Shown here in pieces: positions 51,336 to 59,730 of a stretch of DNA of 64,000 nucleotides (its first letter is position 1; the number at the start of each line of letters is the position of its first letter). Origin of the DNA: CAZAMP01 sp964486455 (GTDB lineage Bacteria > Eisenbacteria > RBG-16-71-46 > CAZAMP01); NCBI GenBank assembly GCA_964486455.1, contig CAZAMP010000018.1:1-64000 (forward strand). The letters are read 5' to 3'. The translations under genes and the position numbers were made by a program. Under the pieces are notes generated by a model. That model was given only the letters and a program-made list of their open reading frames with translations, did not search any database and was not told where the DNA came from.

Positions 51336-53366
51336 ATGCACAGGCTGGGTAGCCGTTTGCGACACGCGAGTCTGATGTGCTTTGCCCTATCGATCGCCTT
51401 CTCACTGCACGCTCACGCGGGGGAAATCGGAGACAGCTTCATCCCGGTGCTACAACAGGCGGGACCTGACGAGTTCGTTTCGGGAATCGTCATGCTGAGC
51501 GAGCAGCTCGACCTTGACTGGATTGAGAACGAGATAGCGGCCCGCGAGTACACGAGCCGATGGCGCCGGCATGGTTTCGTCATTCGACGGGCGCAATCCC
51601 TTGCCGCGCGCACGCAAGGTGATCTTCTCGTAGCGCTCGAGGGATACAAACGCCAGGGCAAGGTCGCCAACTACAAGCCGTATTGGATAGCGAACCTCGT
51701 GGTGGTGGACGCCACACCTTCCGTCTTCTATGACCTCACGCTACGAGCCGACGTCGGGCTCATTCACTTCAACGCACCGATTGATCTGCGTATCGCGGAG
51801 ACGGCGCTCGACGAGCCACTTCCTGCGACGGAGACCTACTACCCAGGTCAGTTCTGCATCAATGTCGGCCCCGCCTGGGATCTTGGCTACACAGGAAGCG
51901 GGACTCTCGTTTGCTCCTTCGACTCCGGAGCCGACGGCAGCCACGAGGCGCTGGCGGACACGTGGCGCGGCGCCGAGACCGGAGTCGAGTGGTGGGAAGC
52001 GTGGCGTGATCCCTACGGCGGAACCGAGTTCCCGTACGACACGCAGAATCACGGCACACACGTTCTGGGAATCATGTGCGCAACGCCTCCGGGCGGAGAT
52101 CCGATCGGCATTGCCTATGACACTAAGTGGATCGCGGCATGGATCGGCTACAACGTCGGCGAAATCATCGGATGCTATCAGTGGGCGGCCGACCCGGACA
52201 GCAACTCGACCACGATCGACGACGTTCCCGACGTCGTGAACAACTCCTGGGGCACGACGCTGGACTGCGATGACACGTATTGGGCGGCCATCGACGTCAT
52301 CGAGGCGGCCGGCATCGTCAATACCATCGCGGTCGACAACCGAGGGCCCGATTCCATGACCGTCAATTCCCCCGAGAGCCGCATCGACACACCGTACAAG
52401 AACTTCGGCGTCGGAAACGTCGATCCCAACCAGCTCGGCTATCCCATTCGTCCGAACAGCGGTCGCGGTCCGTCGCCGTGCGACAGCGTGACGATCAAAC
52501 CTGAAGTGACGGCACCGGGGACGAGCATCTACAGCACGCTCCCCGGCGATGACTACGGAAGCAAAACGGGAACGTCGATGGCCTGCCCGCACGCGTCCGG
52601 CGCCGTCGCGATCTTGCGACAAGTCAATCCGGACCTGGGCGTCGACGAGATCAAGCAGTACCTCATGGATACCGCGAACGACAAGGGCGATCCCGGCGAG
52701 GACAACACGTACGGCTGGGGGATCATCGATGTCGGCGCCGCCGTTGCCGCCGTTCTTGCCGAAACCAGCCCGTTGCCCTACCCGATCAATCTCTCGGGCA
52801 TGTTCGATGCGCCGAACGAGGTGGAACTGAGCTGGGAACTGCCCGCCGGCGGAAGCGGCTCGTGGGGCAGCATCCTGAAATTCAATATCTATCGCACGAC
52901 GCCGGGGACTCCGTTTCCCGAATTCCCGATCGACACGACCGCCGCCGACACACTCGCGTATTCGGACATCGATCTTGGAGCCGGGCTCTACGACTATGTC
53001 GTGACCGCGGTGTACGCGGGCGGGGAGAGCAGCCCCAGCAACCTCGTCACTGTCGAGATCCCGGATCCGCTGGGTGTGACGGCAGTCGAGCGCGCCGCCA
53101 CGTCCGCGCTTCTGACCAGCGCGCCCAATCCGTTCCAGCCGTTCACGACACTCAGATATCACTTGGCGGAGGGCTACCCCGCCCGGATCACGATCCACGA
53201 CGCGGGTGGGCGCACGGTGCGCGAGCTGGACGTCCAAGGGGGCAATGGAGAGGTCGTCTGGGACGGACGCGACTCAGCGGAGCGAAAGTTGGCGAGCGGC
53301 GTCTACTTTGCCCGCCTCCGGCAGAATGGCGTAAGCGTTAGCCAGCGACTGATCTTGATCCGATAG
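51336..53366 (+). CDS. Secreted subtilisin-family (S8) protease with FlgD-like C-terminal domain
   Basis: 676 residues from ATG 51336 with AAGGAG eight bases upstream. Signal peptide RHASLMCFALSIAFSLHAHA. A propeptide-like region (about 30-160) precedes the catalytic domain: Asp196 in VCSFDSGADG, His239 in NHGTHVLGIM, an oxyanion Asn near 301 in VVNNSWGT, and Ser414 in KTGTSMACPHASGA. After about residue 480 an FnIII-like domain (VELSWELPAGG) and a FlgD/T9SS-like domain (APNPFQPFTTLRYHL, TIHDAGGRTV, SGVYFARL) follow. An active extracellular protease is expected. Confidence 0.92.
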   Translation: MHRLGSRLRHASLMCFALSIAFSLHAHAGEIGDSFIPVLQQAGPDEFVSGIVMLSEQLDLDWIENEIAAREYTSRWRRHGFVIRRAQSLAARTQGDLLVALEGYKRQGKVANYKPYWIANLVVVDATPSVFYDLTLRADVGLIHFNAPIDLRIAETALDEPLPATETYYPGQFCINVGPAWDLGYTGSGTLVCSFDSGADGSHEALADTWRGAETGVEWWEAWRDPYGGTEFPYDTQNHGTHVLGIMCATPPGGDPIGIAYDTKWIAAWIGYNVGEIIGCYQWAADPDSNSTTIDDVPDVVNNSWGTTLDCDDTYWAAIDVIEAAGIVNTIAVDNRGPDSMTVNSPESRIDTPYKNFGVGNVDPNQLGYPIRPNSGRGPSPCDSVTIKPEVTAPGTSIYSTLPGDDYGSKTGTSMACPHASGAVAILRQVNPDLGVDEIKQYLMDTANDKGDPGEDNTYGWGIIDVGAAVAAVLAETSPLPYPINLSGMFDAPNEVELSWELPAGGSGSWGSILKFNIYRTTPGTPFPEFPIDTTAADTLAYSDIDLGAGLYDYVVTAVYAGGESSPSNLVTVEIPDPLGVTAVERAATSALLTSAPNPFQPFTTLRYHLAEGYPARITIHDAGGRTVRELDVQGGNGEVVWDGRDSAERKLASGVYFARLRQNGVSVSQRLILIR

Positions 53367-53414
53367 GCGTCGCGCGAAAGATCTCCCAGAGATATCACGA
53401 CACGATGACAAACG

Positions 53415-53443
53415 AAGGCCCGGAGCCGAGTGCCCCGGGCCTT
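53415..53443. terminator. Bidirectional terminator between convergent genes
   Basis: A perfect 9-bp stem (AAGGCCCGG / CCGGGCCTT) with an 11-nt loop between the subtilase stop (53366) and the VWA protein stop (53487). Read on the minus strand, TTCGTTTG follows, so it best serves the VWA operon. Confidence 0.6.
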
Positions 53444-53486
53444 CTACCGTGCGGTCTGCCTGGTCGCACGGTTTTCATTCTGTCGT

Positions 53487-54587
53487 CTAGTACGCGATCC
53501 CTTTAGCCGCTGCCTGCGCGCGGATCATCTTGAGCACCTGCGCGTCGAAGGAGTCGTCGGCTCCCGCGTCCGCCAGCTTGTCCGCGATGTACGCGTCGCG
53601 TTCCCGGCTCAGGTCAGCGATCTTCTCTTCGATCACGCCGCGCTTGGCTTCCTGCTCCTCGACATACTCGCGAATCTCATCCTCGCTCATCCCCTCGAGC
53701 TCATCGGGCAACATGTCCGGCTCGAGATCGCCCAGCGAGACGTCGCCCGCGCTCACGGCATCGATGAGGTCGCGATCGCTCATGCGACCGCTCGATGCCT
53801 TGTACGCCGCCCGCTCCGCGGCCATGGGCGCATCCAGCTTCGCCAGCTCCCCCATGCCGGCTGCGGCGTACTCCCGCTCTTCCTCTTCGCCCCAGAACAC
53901 GACCGTGTCGTGCAACTCATCGCTTAGCGCAGCGAGCTCGTCATCCATGGGCGTCGGGATCATTCGCATCCCGCCGGATTGCTCGACGGACGTGTACTCG
54001 CCTTCACCAAGGCGGGCGATCTCATCCCAGTATCCGGCCGTCTCAAACATGTCACCGCACTGAACCGCGTTGATCACGATGTTGTCGATTACGGCGTCCA
54101 TGCAGACCGTCTCGTAGTCGAAGCCGTCGTCATAGTCGACGTGAGGCGGCGCATCTCCGACGAGAAAGACGATCTTGAGCGTCTCGATATCGTCACTCCA
54201 GGAGATCTCATGCACCGCGTCGTGGAGCGCCTTGTTGACGTGCTCGGGGGTATCGCCGCCGCCGTCCGCGTTGAACGACATGAGCTCTCTGTACACGGCA
54301 TCGAGATCGCCGTTGAGATCGGTGACGCGCGTCACGTAGTCGTCGCCGTGATCACGATAGGCGACGAGTCCGACCTCGATCTCTGGGGTAGGTGTCCCCT
54401 TGATGATCTGGTTTGCGATCCACCAGATCTTCTGCTTCGCGCCCTCGATGAGTCCCGACATGCTCCCGGTCGTGTCGAGGACGAACACCACTTCCACCTT
54501 GGGCGTTGTGATGATCTCAGGATTTGCGTGTGCCGCGCCGGCCACGAGCATGATGGCGAGCGACGCGATGGTGATTAGCTTTCTCAT
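53487..54587 (-). CDS. Exported von Willebrand factor A-domain protein
   Basis: 366 residues. Signal peptide KLITIASLAIMLVAGAAHA. VWA domain about 30-220: EVVFVLDTTGSMSGLIEG gives a MIDAS-type site (Asp38-x-Thr-x-Ser), with FLVGDAPPHVDYDD holding a further Asp. The C-terminal ~130 residues are strongly acidic and helical (EEEEREYAAAG, DRDLIDAVSAGDVSLGDLE, EDEIREYVEEQEAKRG). Its gene starts 10 bp after the VIT-VWA gene's stop on the same strand, so both are co-transcribed. Likely a periplasmic or surface protein for metal-dependent protein binding. Confidence 0.85.
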   Translation of the reverse strand: MRKLITIASLAIMLVAGAAHANPEIITTPKVEVVFVLDTTGSMSGLIEGAKQKIWWIANQIIKGTPTPEIEVGLVAYRDHGDDYVTRVTDLNGDLDAVYRELMSFNADGGGDTPEHVNKALHDAVHEISWSDDIETLKIVFLVGDAPPHVDYDDGFDYETVCMDAVIDNIVINAVQCGDMFETAGYWDEIARLGEGEYTSVEQSGGMRMIPTPMDDELAALSDELHDTVVFWGEEEEREYAAAGMGELAKLDAPMAAERAAYKASSGRMSDRDLIDAVSAGDVSLGDLEPDMLPDELEGMSEDEIREYVEEQEAKRGVIEEKIADLSRERDAYIADKLADAGADDSFDAQVLKMIRAQAAAKGIAY

Positions 54588-54597
54588 GGCACTTCTC

Positions 54598-56724
54598 CTA
54601 GGTTGCTATCCGATACGTGCTGCCATCGAACACGAAGGTGATGTTCGATCCGAGTGACAGGAACTTGCCGATTTCGGGGTGTTTCTTCATGAGGTCGAAG
54701 TACTCACGACTCAGGAACTCGATCTCTGTGACGCGCGAGTCCGCGTCGAATTCGGAGTCGGTCCATTCGTCGGGCCCTCCGAAGAACGTTTTGCCGCCGA
54801 CGTGCCGCACCTGTTCCTCGCCCTGGACGGGAAGGACCTCGCGCTTCTTCGCTTCGCTCAGCTCATCGCTCATAGCGACAGAGCCCCGCCCACCGCGCGA
54901 GAAGAGGGCGTCGCCTACGTGGCCCCACGTGCTTCCCGCCTCGGGGCGAAGATCCATCTCTCGAGCCAGCTCGGGTTCCTCCTCGACGATCAGATAGGAC
55001 GTGTACGGGGTGATGATCCCGTACTCCTTCGATAGCTTGACCACCTCGTCCACGAGCTCCTCATTCTCACCGTGGAGCCGGATCTCGCTGACCAGATAGG
55101 CGATCTTTCGAGACGCCCAGAGTCGCGGGATGAAGTCGTTGTCGCTGTTGCGATCCGCGAAGCGAGCGTCATAGACGAACGTCTTCTCGCTACCGCGCAC
55201 GTCCCCCGACAGTCGAACGGCCGTAGACCCGCCGTCCGAGTATCGACCGAAGAGCACGAGCTGCGATCCGTTGAAGATGTCCGGAAGTTCGACGGGGAAG
55301 ATGTCGCTCACGTCGACGCGCCCGAAGTCGAGCGCGATATCCGAGAGGACCGGCTCGCTCACCTTCGAATAGAAGCTCGCGACCTTGGTCTCGATGTTCT
55401 CTTCCGGCTTGACGTACGCCACCGTCCCGCGGTTTTCGGCGGAGAGACGATCGAGTAGATGGGTGTTCACGTCGTAACCGACCCCGAACGTGAAGATGCG
55501 CAGCCGGTCGTCATTGGAATCACGCACGTTCTCGAGGATCGTCCCCACGTCGGTCTCCCCCACCGTCGGCTCGCCATCGGTGAGGAAGATCACCATCTGC
55601 GGATTGTCCGATCGCGCGCTACCCAGCGCGGTGCGAAGCGCCTTGTCGATCGCGGTTCCCCCGCGTGCGCGGATCTTGGAAACGAACCGGCGCGCCCGCG
55701 CGACGTTGTCGTCCGATGCGCGCACCAAGCCGTCATCGAAGCCGTTCACGGCCGTAGCGAAGGTGATGATATTGAACCGATCACCGGCGTTCAGACGCTC
55801 GAGACAGAACTCGAGGGCACCCTTCGCCTGATCGATTTTCTCTCCGACCATCGATCCGGAAACGTCGATCACGAATACGACGTCCTTCTCGATGACGACA
55901 CGATCGTCCATCAGCTCGCCTGGCGCGAGGAGCAGCGCGAAGAAGCCGTCGTCCCCCCGGAGCTTGTGCGTGAGCAGGTTCAGTCCCATGTCCTTCTCTG
56001 AAACCGTGTAATAGAGAAGGAAGTCGCGGTCGGGTTTCACGTCTTTCTCTTCGTAACCGACGGTCGCGCGCCGCTCCTCGACATCGATGTCCGTGTCGTG
56101 GCTCGGGCAGTAGACGCTCTTGATCGGAACGTCGCTGCGAATGTCGACGGCAACGGTGACCTCGTCGAGGTTCGTCGCCGAGAACTTCTCGGTGTTGAGT
56201 GGATAGCGATAGCCGACGAGCCCCGCATCGTAGCGAAGGAGCTCCTCGTACTCGAGCTGGATCCGCGTTTCGCCGTGACGCGGAATCGGATAGACCCGTG
56301 CGCGAAACATGTCTCGTCCGACATATTCGAGAAGCGCGGGATCCTTCATGCGCCTGACGATGTCCTCGTAGATCTGCCGCGCTTCGTCGGCGGCGAGCAG
56401 TTCCGCCGTCACCTTCTTTCCGTTCATCCACATGGCGAAGTCGATGATCGACGCGCTCTCGGGGATCGGGAAAATGTAGGTCCCCTCGATGTCCCGGTCG
56501 TTGTTGTTGACGAAGACCTGGTCGATCTTGGTCGTGGCCGTCTGTGCTTCGATCGACACGTTCACTCGGTGATACTCGATCGAGAACGGGTCGGGGTTCG
56601 GCAGATCACCCGGGATGGGCCGGGGAATCAGAATCCCGTCCGCCTGCGCCGACGCGGCGGCGAGAAGCGCGATTCCGGCCAAGATGGCGGGCCACCTGAC
56701 TGTTTTCGTATGACGTGGGTGCAT
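54598..56724 (-). CDS. Exported VIT + VWA domain protein (inter-alpha-trypsin-inhibitor heavy-chain-like)
   Basis: 708 residues from ATG 56724 with AAAGGAGGG eight bases upstream; a longer frame runs to 56889 across a hairpin and is rejected. Signal peptide WPAILAGIALLAAASAQA. VIT domain about 45-165 (EGTYIFPIPESASIIDFAMW, ADEARQIYEDIVRR, MFRARVYPIPRHGETRIQLE). VWA domain about 280-450 with DVVFVIDVSGSMVGEKIDQA (MIDAS Asp287, Ser289, Ser291) and TDGEPTVGETD. A beta-rich C-terminal part follows and ends ITFVFDGSTYRIAT. The architecture is common in bacterial envelope proteins, but its ligand is unknown. It is the upstream gene of a two-gene operon with the VWA protein. Confidence 0.9.
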   Translation of the reverse strand: MHPRHTKTVRWPAILAGIALLAAASAQADGILIPRPIPGDLPNPDPFSIEYHRVNVSIEAQTATTKIDQVFVNNNDRDIEGTYIFPIPESASIIDFAMWMNGKKVTAELLAADEARQIYEDIVRRMKDPALLEYVGRDMFRARVYPIPRHGETRIQLEYEELLRYDAGLVGYRYPLNTEKFSATNLDEVTVAVDIRSDVPIKSVYCPSHDTDIDVEERRATVGYEEKDVKPDRDFLLYYTVSEKDMGLNLLTHKLRGDDGFFALLLAPGELMDDRVVIEKDVVFVIDVSGSMVGEKIDQAKGALEFCLERLNAGDRFNIITFATAVNGFDDGLVRASDDNVARARRFVSKIRARGGTAIDKALRTALGSARSDNPQMVIFLTDGEPTVGETDVGTILENVRDSNDDRLRIFTFGVGYDVNTHLLDRLSAENRGTVAYVKPEENIETKVASFYSKVSEPVLSDIALDFGRVDVSDIFPVELPDIFNGSQLVLFGRYSDGGSTAVRLSGDVRGSEKTFVYDARFADRNSDNDFIPRLWASRKIAYLVSEIRLHGENEELVDEVVKLSKEYGIITPYTSYLIVEEEPELAREMDLRPEAGSTWGHVGDALFSRGGRGSVAMSDELSEAKKREVLPVQGEEQVRHVGGKTFFGGPDEWTDSEFDADSRVTEIEFLSREYFDLMKKHPEIGKFLSLGSNITFVFDGSTYRIAT

Positions 56725-56855
56725 GGTGCGTCCCTCCTTTGCCCTCTCATGATCGTGAGGCCATCCGACAGACGTCTGATGCGCCCTCACGCCAATGGAG
56801 TCGCGAAAGAGGGGGGAATCGTTTACAGAGGACAGAACTAACTGCGGGACAAAAG

Positions 56856-56883
56856 GATAGGCCTCCTGATCGGGAGGCCTATC
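56856..56883 (-). terminator. Intrinsic terminator after the first beta-helix paralogue
   Basis: An 11-bp perfect stem (GATAGGCCTCC / GGAGGCCTATC) with a 6-nt loop; on the minus strand it is followed by TTTTGTC after CC. It lies 86 bp after the stop of the beta-helix gene (56969) and 132 bp before the VIT-VWA start, separating the two units. Confidence 0.65.
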
Positions 56884-56968
56884 GCTCATGATCGGCGCGG
56901 TCGTGGCCGCTGTTTGTGACGGATCCCGCCAGGCCGAAGCGCCGAAGATACGTTCGTCGAATCCGGGG

Positions 56969-58123
56969 CTAGTTCGTGAAGTGCGCCTTCACTTGCCCCC
57001 ACGTCGACTTTTCGACCGGGGAGGTTCCACACCCCTCTTGCCACGCGCCCCGATAGCCGCAGTCGTCCGTCGGTATGCACGGAGAGTCACTCTGAATCGT
57101 CCAGTTGCGGTCCGTGTCGGGATCGGACGCGCAGAATTCCGGATCCACACTGAGGTTCCACATCTGCCCGTCCTGCCCCGCGAGGCAGTCGACCCAATCA
57201 CCGCCCGTGTTGCCGAAGACGACGCAGCACACGAGGTTCGCCTCCGAGAGCCCACCACACTGAACCGGCGTGGAAATGTCGTTGAACGCGATGATCGAGT
57301 GGTTCATCGTGATCGATGAGGCCGAATCCATGAAGATGGCGGCACCCTGCGGGGCGGTATTCCCCGTCATGGTCACGGTAGCCATGAAGGACGTCGAACT
57401 CTGGTCGAGGTACATGCCGCCACCCCCGGCGCTCGCCGCGTTGCCGGAGAACGTGCAGAACGTGACATGGGGTGATGAGAATGAGTGCGCGTAGAGTCCT
57501 GCTCCCTCCACGGCGGTGTTCCCCAGGAAACGGCAGCCGGAGATGACCGGCATCGGCCCCGAGACAATGAAGAGCCCGCCCCCATTCCCATCGGATGTAC
57601 TTCCCTCAAAGACACATTCGTTGAACATCGGCGACGAGTTGGCCACGTAGGCGCCCCCGCCAGCGACGGTCGCCTCCCCGTTCAAGAAGACACAATTGAG
57701 GAACGTTGGGTCTGAATCTTCCACACAGGAGACGGCTGCGCCGTTCTCCGCATAGCCGTTGACGATGGTGATGCCCGAAACCATGGCGACCGCTGTCTCT
57801 TGACTGTAGAAAAGGAAACCCCGATGGGGGTCTCCCATGCTGCCCTCACAGTCAATGATACAGGTCTCGGGAGTGCCGTTGAGTGACATGACGATGACGT
57901 CCTTGCCGCCGAAATCCAGGTCACGATTGCCGGCACCGGTGTAGGTCCCGTCCTCGAGTTGTATGAAGTCACCGGGATTGGCCGCGTCGATGGCGGCCTG
58001 GATCGTCGGATAGTCGCCGGATCCGTCCGCGGCCACTCGGATGAGCGCGCCGTAGGCCGTGACCGGAATCGTCACTAGAGAGAGAAAGGCCGCCGCCAGC
58101 ACCATCACCGTCAGTCGTCTCAT
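56969..58123 (-). CDS. Secreted right-handed beta-helix protein with C-terminal WGxVK tag (paralogue 1)
   Basis: 384 residues from ATG 58123 (MRRLTVMVL), AAGGAG eight bases upstream. Signal peptide LTVMVLAAAFLSLVTIPVTAYG. The N-terminal DUF1565-like start is VAADGSGDYPTIQAAIDAAN, FIQLEDGTYTGAGNRDL. Parallel beta-helix rungs follow with repeated N-x-A-x-x-G-G-G-x-Y/F-type turns (SGNAASAGGGGMYLDQSS, GNTAVEGAGLYAHSFSS). A conserved end GGDWVDCLAGQDGQMWNLSV, VDPEFCASDPD and DSPCIPTDDCGYRGAWQEGC is followed by the tag TSPVEKSTWGQVKAHF. Aromatic-poor, so enzymatic activity is doubtful; it may be a surface or adhesion protein. Paired with the next gene upstream. Confidence 0.85.
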   Translation of the reverse strand: MRRLTVMVLAAAFLSLVTIPVTAYGALIRVAADGSGDYPTIQAAIDAANPGDFIQLEDGTYTGAGNRDLDFGGKDVIVMSLNGTPETCIIDCEGSMGDPHRGFLFYSQETAVAMVSGITIVNGYAENGAAVSCVEDSDPTFLNCVFLNGEATVAGGGAYVANSSPMFNECVFEGSTSDGNGGGLFIVSGPMPVISGCRFLGNTAVEGAGLYAHSFSSPHVTFCTFSGNAASAGGGGMYLDQSSTSFMATVTMTGNTAPQGAAIFMDSASSITMNHSIIAFNDISTPVQCGGLSEANLVCCVVFGNTGGDWVDCLAGQDGQMWNLSVDPEFCASDPDTDRNWTIQSDSPCIPTDDCGYRGAWQEGCGTSPVEKSTWGQVKAHFTN

Positions 58124-58418
58124 GTCATGTCTCCTTGTCGGGATCACCGAATCGCGATCGTCCGAGCGTTTGAATGCGACGTTCGAGCTCGCCGTTCGAG
58201 TGGACGTGTGTGACGCACGCCCGGCCATTTCCGAGCGGGTCAGTCGTACAGTTCCCCACCAAAAGGCGTTACCATTTCATGATCGAACAATCAGATTAAC
58301 ATGACGTCGACGTTCAGACGAGCCGAAATGCTTTCCCCGCAATCCTCTGCGGAATCCTCAAGTCGAGCTTCGGTTACCGAACCTACGGATGGTGGCCGAT
58401 GTGTGTCGTGGCCCGGGA
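58124..58418. other. Intergenic region between the two beta-helix paralogues
   Basis: Just under 300 bp. A short 5-bp stem CCGCA-ATCCTC-TGCGG (58337-58352) lies after the upstream gene's stop; no T-tract follows on the minus strand. No gene recognised. Confidence 0.35.
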
Positions 58419-59591
58419 CTAGTGGTCGACTGAAGGCTCTATACGGTAGGCGGCCTTGATTCTTCCCCACGTCGAGTCTTCGACCGGGGACGTTCCACAC
58501 CCTTCCTGCCACGCGCCGCGATAGTCGCAATCGTCGGTCGGCATGCAGGGTGAGTCGATCTGAATCGTCCAGTTGCGGTCCGCGTCCGGATCGGACGAGC
58601 AGAACTCCGGATCCACGTTGAGGTTCCACAACTGTCCGTCCTGCCCCGCGAGGCAATCGACCCAATCCCCACCCGCATTGCCGTAGACGACGCAGCAGCC
58701 GAGCGTCGCTTGCGAGAGCAGCCCGCACGCGACCGCGGCACCATCGGCATTGAACGCGACGATCGAGTCGTTCATGACGAGAGACGCGTGCGATCCAACG
58801 GAAACCGCAGCGCCCGTCGAAGCGGCATTGCCCGTGAGCGTCGTCAGCACGATGAAGAAGAGCGAGTCGTCGTCGACAAAGATACCGCCGCCCTCCGTGC
58901 CCGCCGCGTTGCCGGAGAACGTGCAATACATGATGTGGGGCGCCGAAGAGCCGTGTCCATGGATCCCTCCTCCGGCGTCGGCCGCGCTGTTTCCGATGAA
59001 GCGGCAGCCGAAAAGCACCGGGGAAGGGCCGGCCGCGATAGCGAGCCCTCCGCCGCTCGCTTCCGAGCTGTTCCCCTCGAAGACACAGTTGGTGAACGTC
59101 GGCGACGAGTCGGCAACAAATGCGCCCCCACCGGCGGTGGTCGCAACGCATTCCAGGAAGACGCAGCTGAGGAACGTCGGGGACGATCCTTCCATGCAGA
59201 CGACGGCGGCACCGGTGTCCGCATAGCCGTTGAGTACGGTAATCCCCTCGACCCTGGCCTCATCCGTCTCGCCGTTTTCGAATATGAAGCCGCGATGCGG
59301 ATCCCCGGCGCTACCCTCGCAATCGATGACGCAGGCCTCTGGACTGCTGTCGAACCCTATGACCACGATGTCTTTGCCGCCGAACGTCAGATCTCGATTG
59401 CCCGCGCCTCTGTACGTTCCTGCCTCGAGCTGTATGAAATCGCCGGGCTTGGCAACGTCGATGGCTTCCTGGATCGTCGGATAGTCGCCTGACTCGTCCG
59501 CGGCAACGCGGAGGAGGGCCGCGTCCGACGTGAGCGGCAACGCTACTATCGAAGGAAGGACCGACGTCAGGGCCACAATCAGTCGCCTCAT
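58419..59591 (-). CDS. Secreted right-handed beta-helix protein with C-terminal WGxIK tag (paralogue 2)
   Basis: 390 residues from ATG 59591, GAGAGGA as ribosome site. Signal peptide RRLIVALTSVLPSIVALPLTS. It is a clear tandem duplicate of the gene at 56969 over its full length: VAADESGDYPTIQEAIDVAK, FIQLEAGTYRGAGNRDLTFG, CEGSAGDPHRGFIFENGE, GGDWVDCLAGQDGQLWNLNV, DSPCMPTDDCDYRGAWQEGC. The tag TSPVEDSTWGRIKAAYR is followed by eight extra residues. It is divergent from the small secreted protein gene at 59731. Confidence 0.87.
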   Translation of the reverse strand: MRRLIVALTSVLPSIVALPLTSDAALLRVAADESGDYPTIQEAIDVAKPGDFIQLEAGTYRGAGNRDLTFGGKDIVVIGFDSSPEACVIDCEGSAGDPHRGFIFENGETDEARVEGITVLNGYADTGAAVVCMEGSSPTFLSCVFLECVATTAGGGAFVADSSPTFTNCVFEGNSSEASGGGLAIAAGPSPVLFGCRFIGNSAADAGGGIHGHGSSAPHIMYCTFSGNAAGTEGGGIFVDDDSLFFIVLTTLTGNAASTGAAVSVGSHASLVMNDSIVAFNADGAAVACGLLSQATLGCCVVYGNAGGDWVDCLAGQDGQLWNLNVDPEFCSSDPDADRNWTIQIDSPCMPTDDCDYRGAWQEGCGTSPVEDSTWGRIKAAYRIEPSVDH

Positions 59592-59703
59592 AAGCCATCC
59601 TCTCAAGCAGGTGATGACCGAGCGGAGAGGATATCACGTATCGATCGCGGCAATGCGCAAAGACCTTCCGGCATCGATCTATGCAACCATGGGTTATACT
59701 TAC

Positions 59704-59722
59704 CCTTCCATCTGACGGAAGG
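59704..59722 (+). promoter_or_regulatory. Hairpin that occludes the ribosome site of the small secreted protein gene
   Basis: CCTTCC-ATCTGAC-GGAAGG is a 6-bp perfect stem whose right arm is the start of the ribosome site GGAAGGAG of the gene at 59731. It could limit translation initiation, or may be coincidental. A TATACT box sits at 59695-59700. Confidence 0.35.
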
Positions 59723-59730
59723 AGACCGCC

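Noticed and set aside
51741..53237. 498-codon minus-strand frame opposite the subtilase
   Set aside because: Antisense of the subtilase catalytic domain; shadow composition.
47396..53366. FlgD-like tails taken as proof of a type IX secretion system
   Set aside because: The domain is shared by several FCB lineages without a T9SS; no por/gld secretion gene is in the window.
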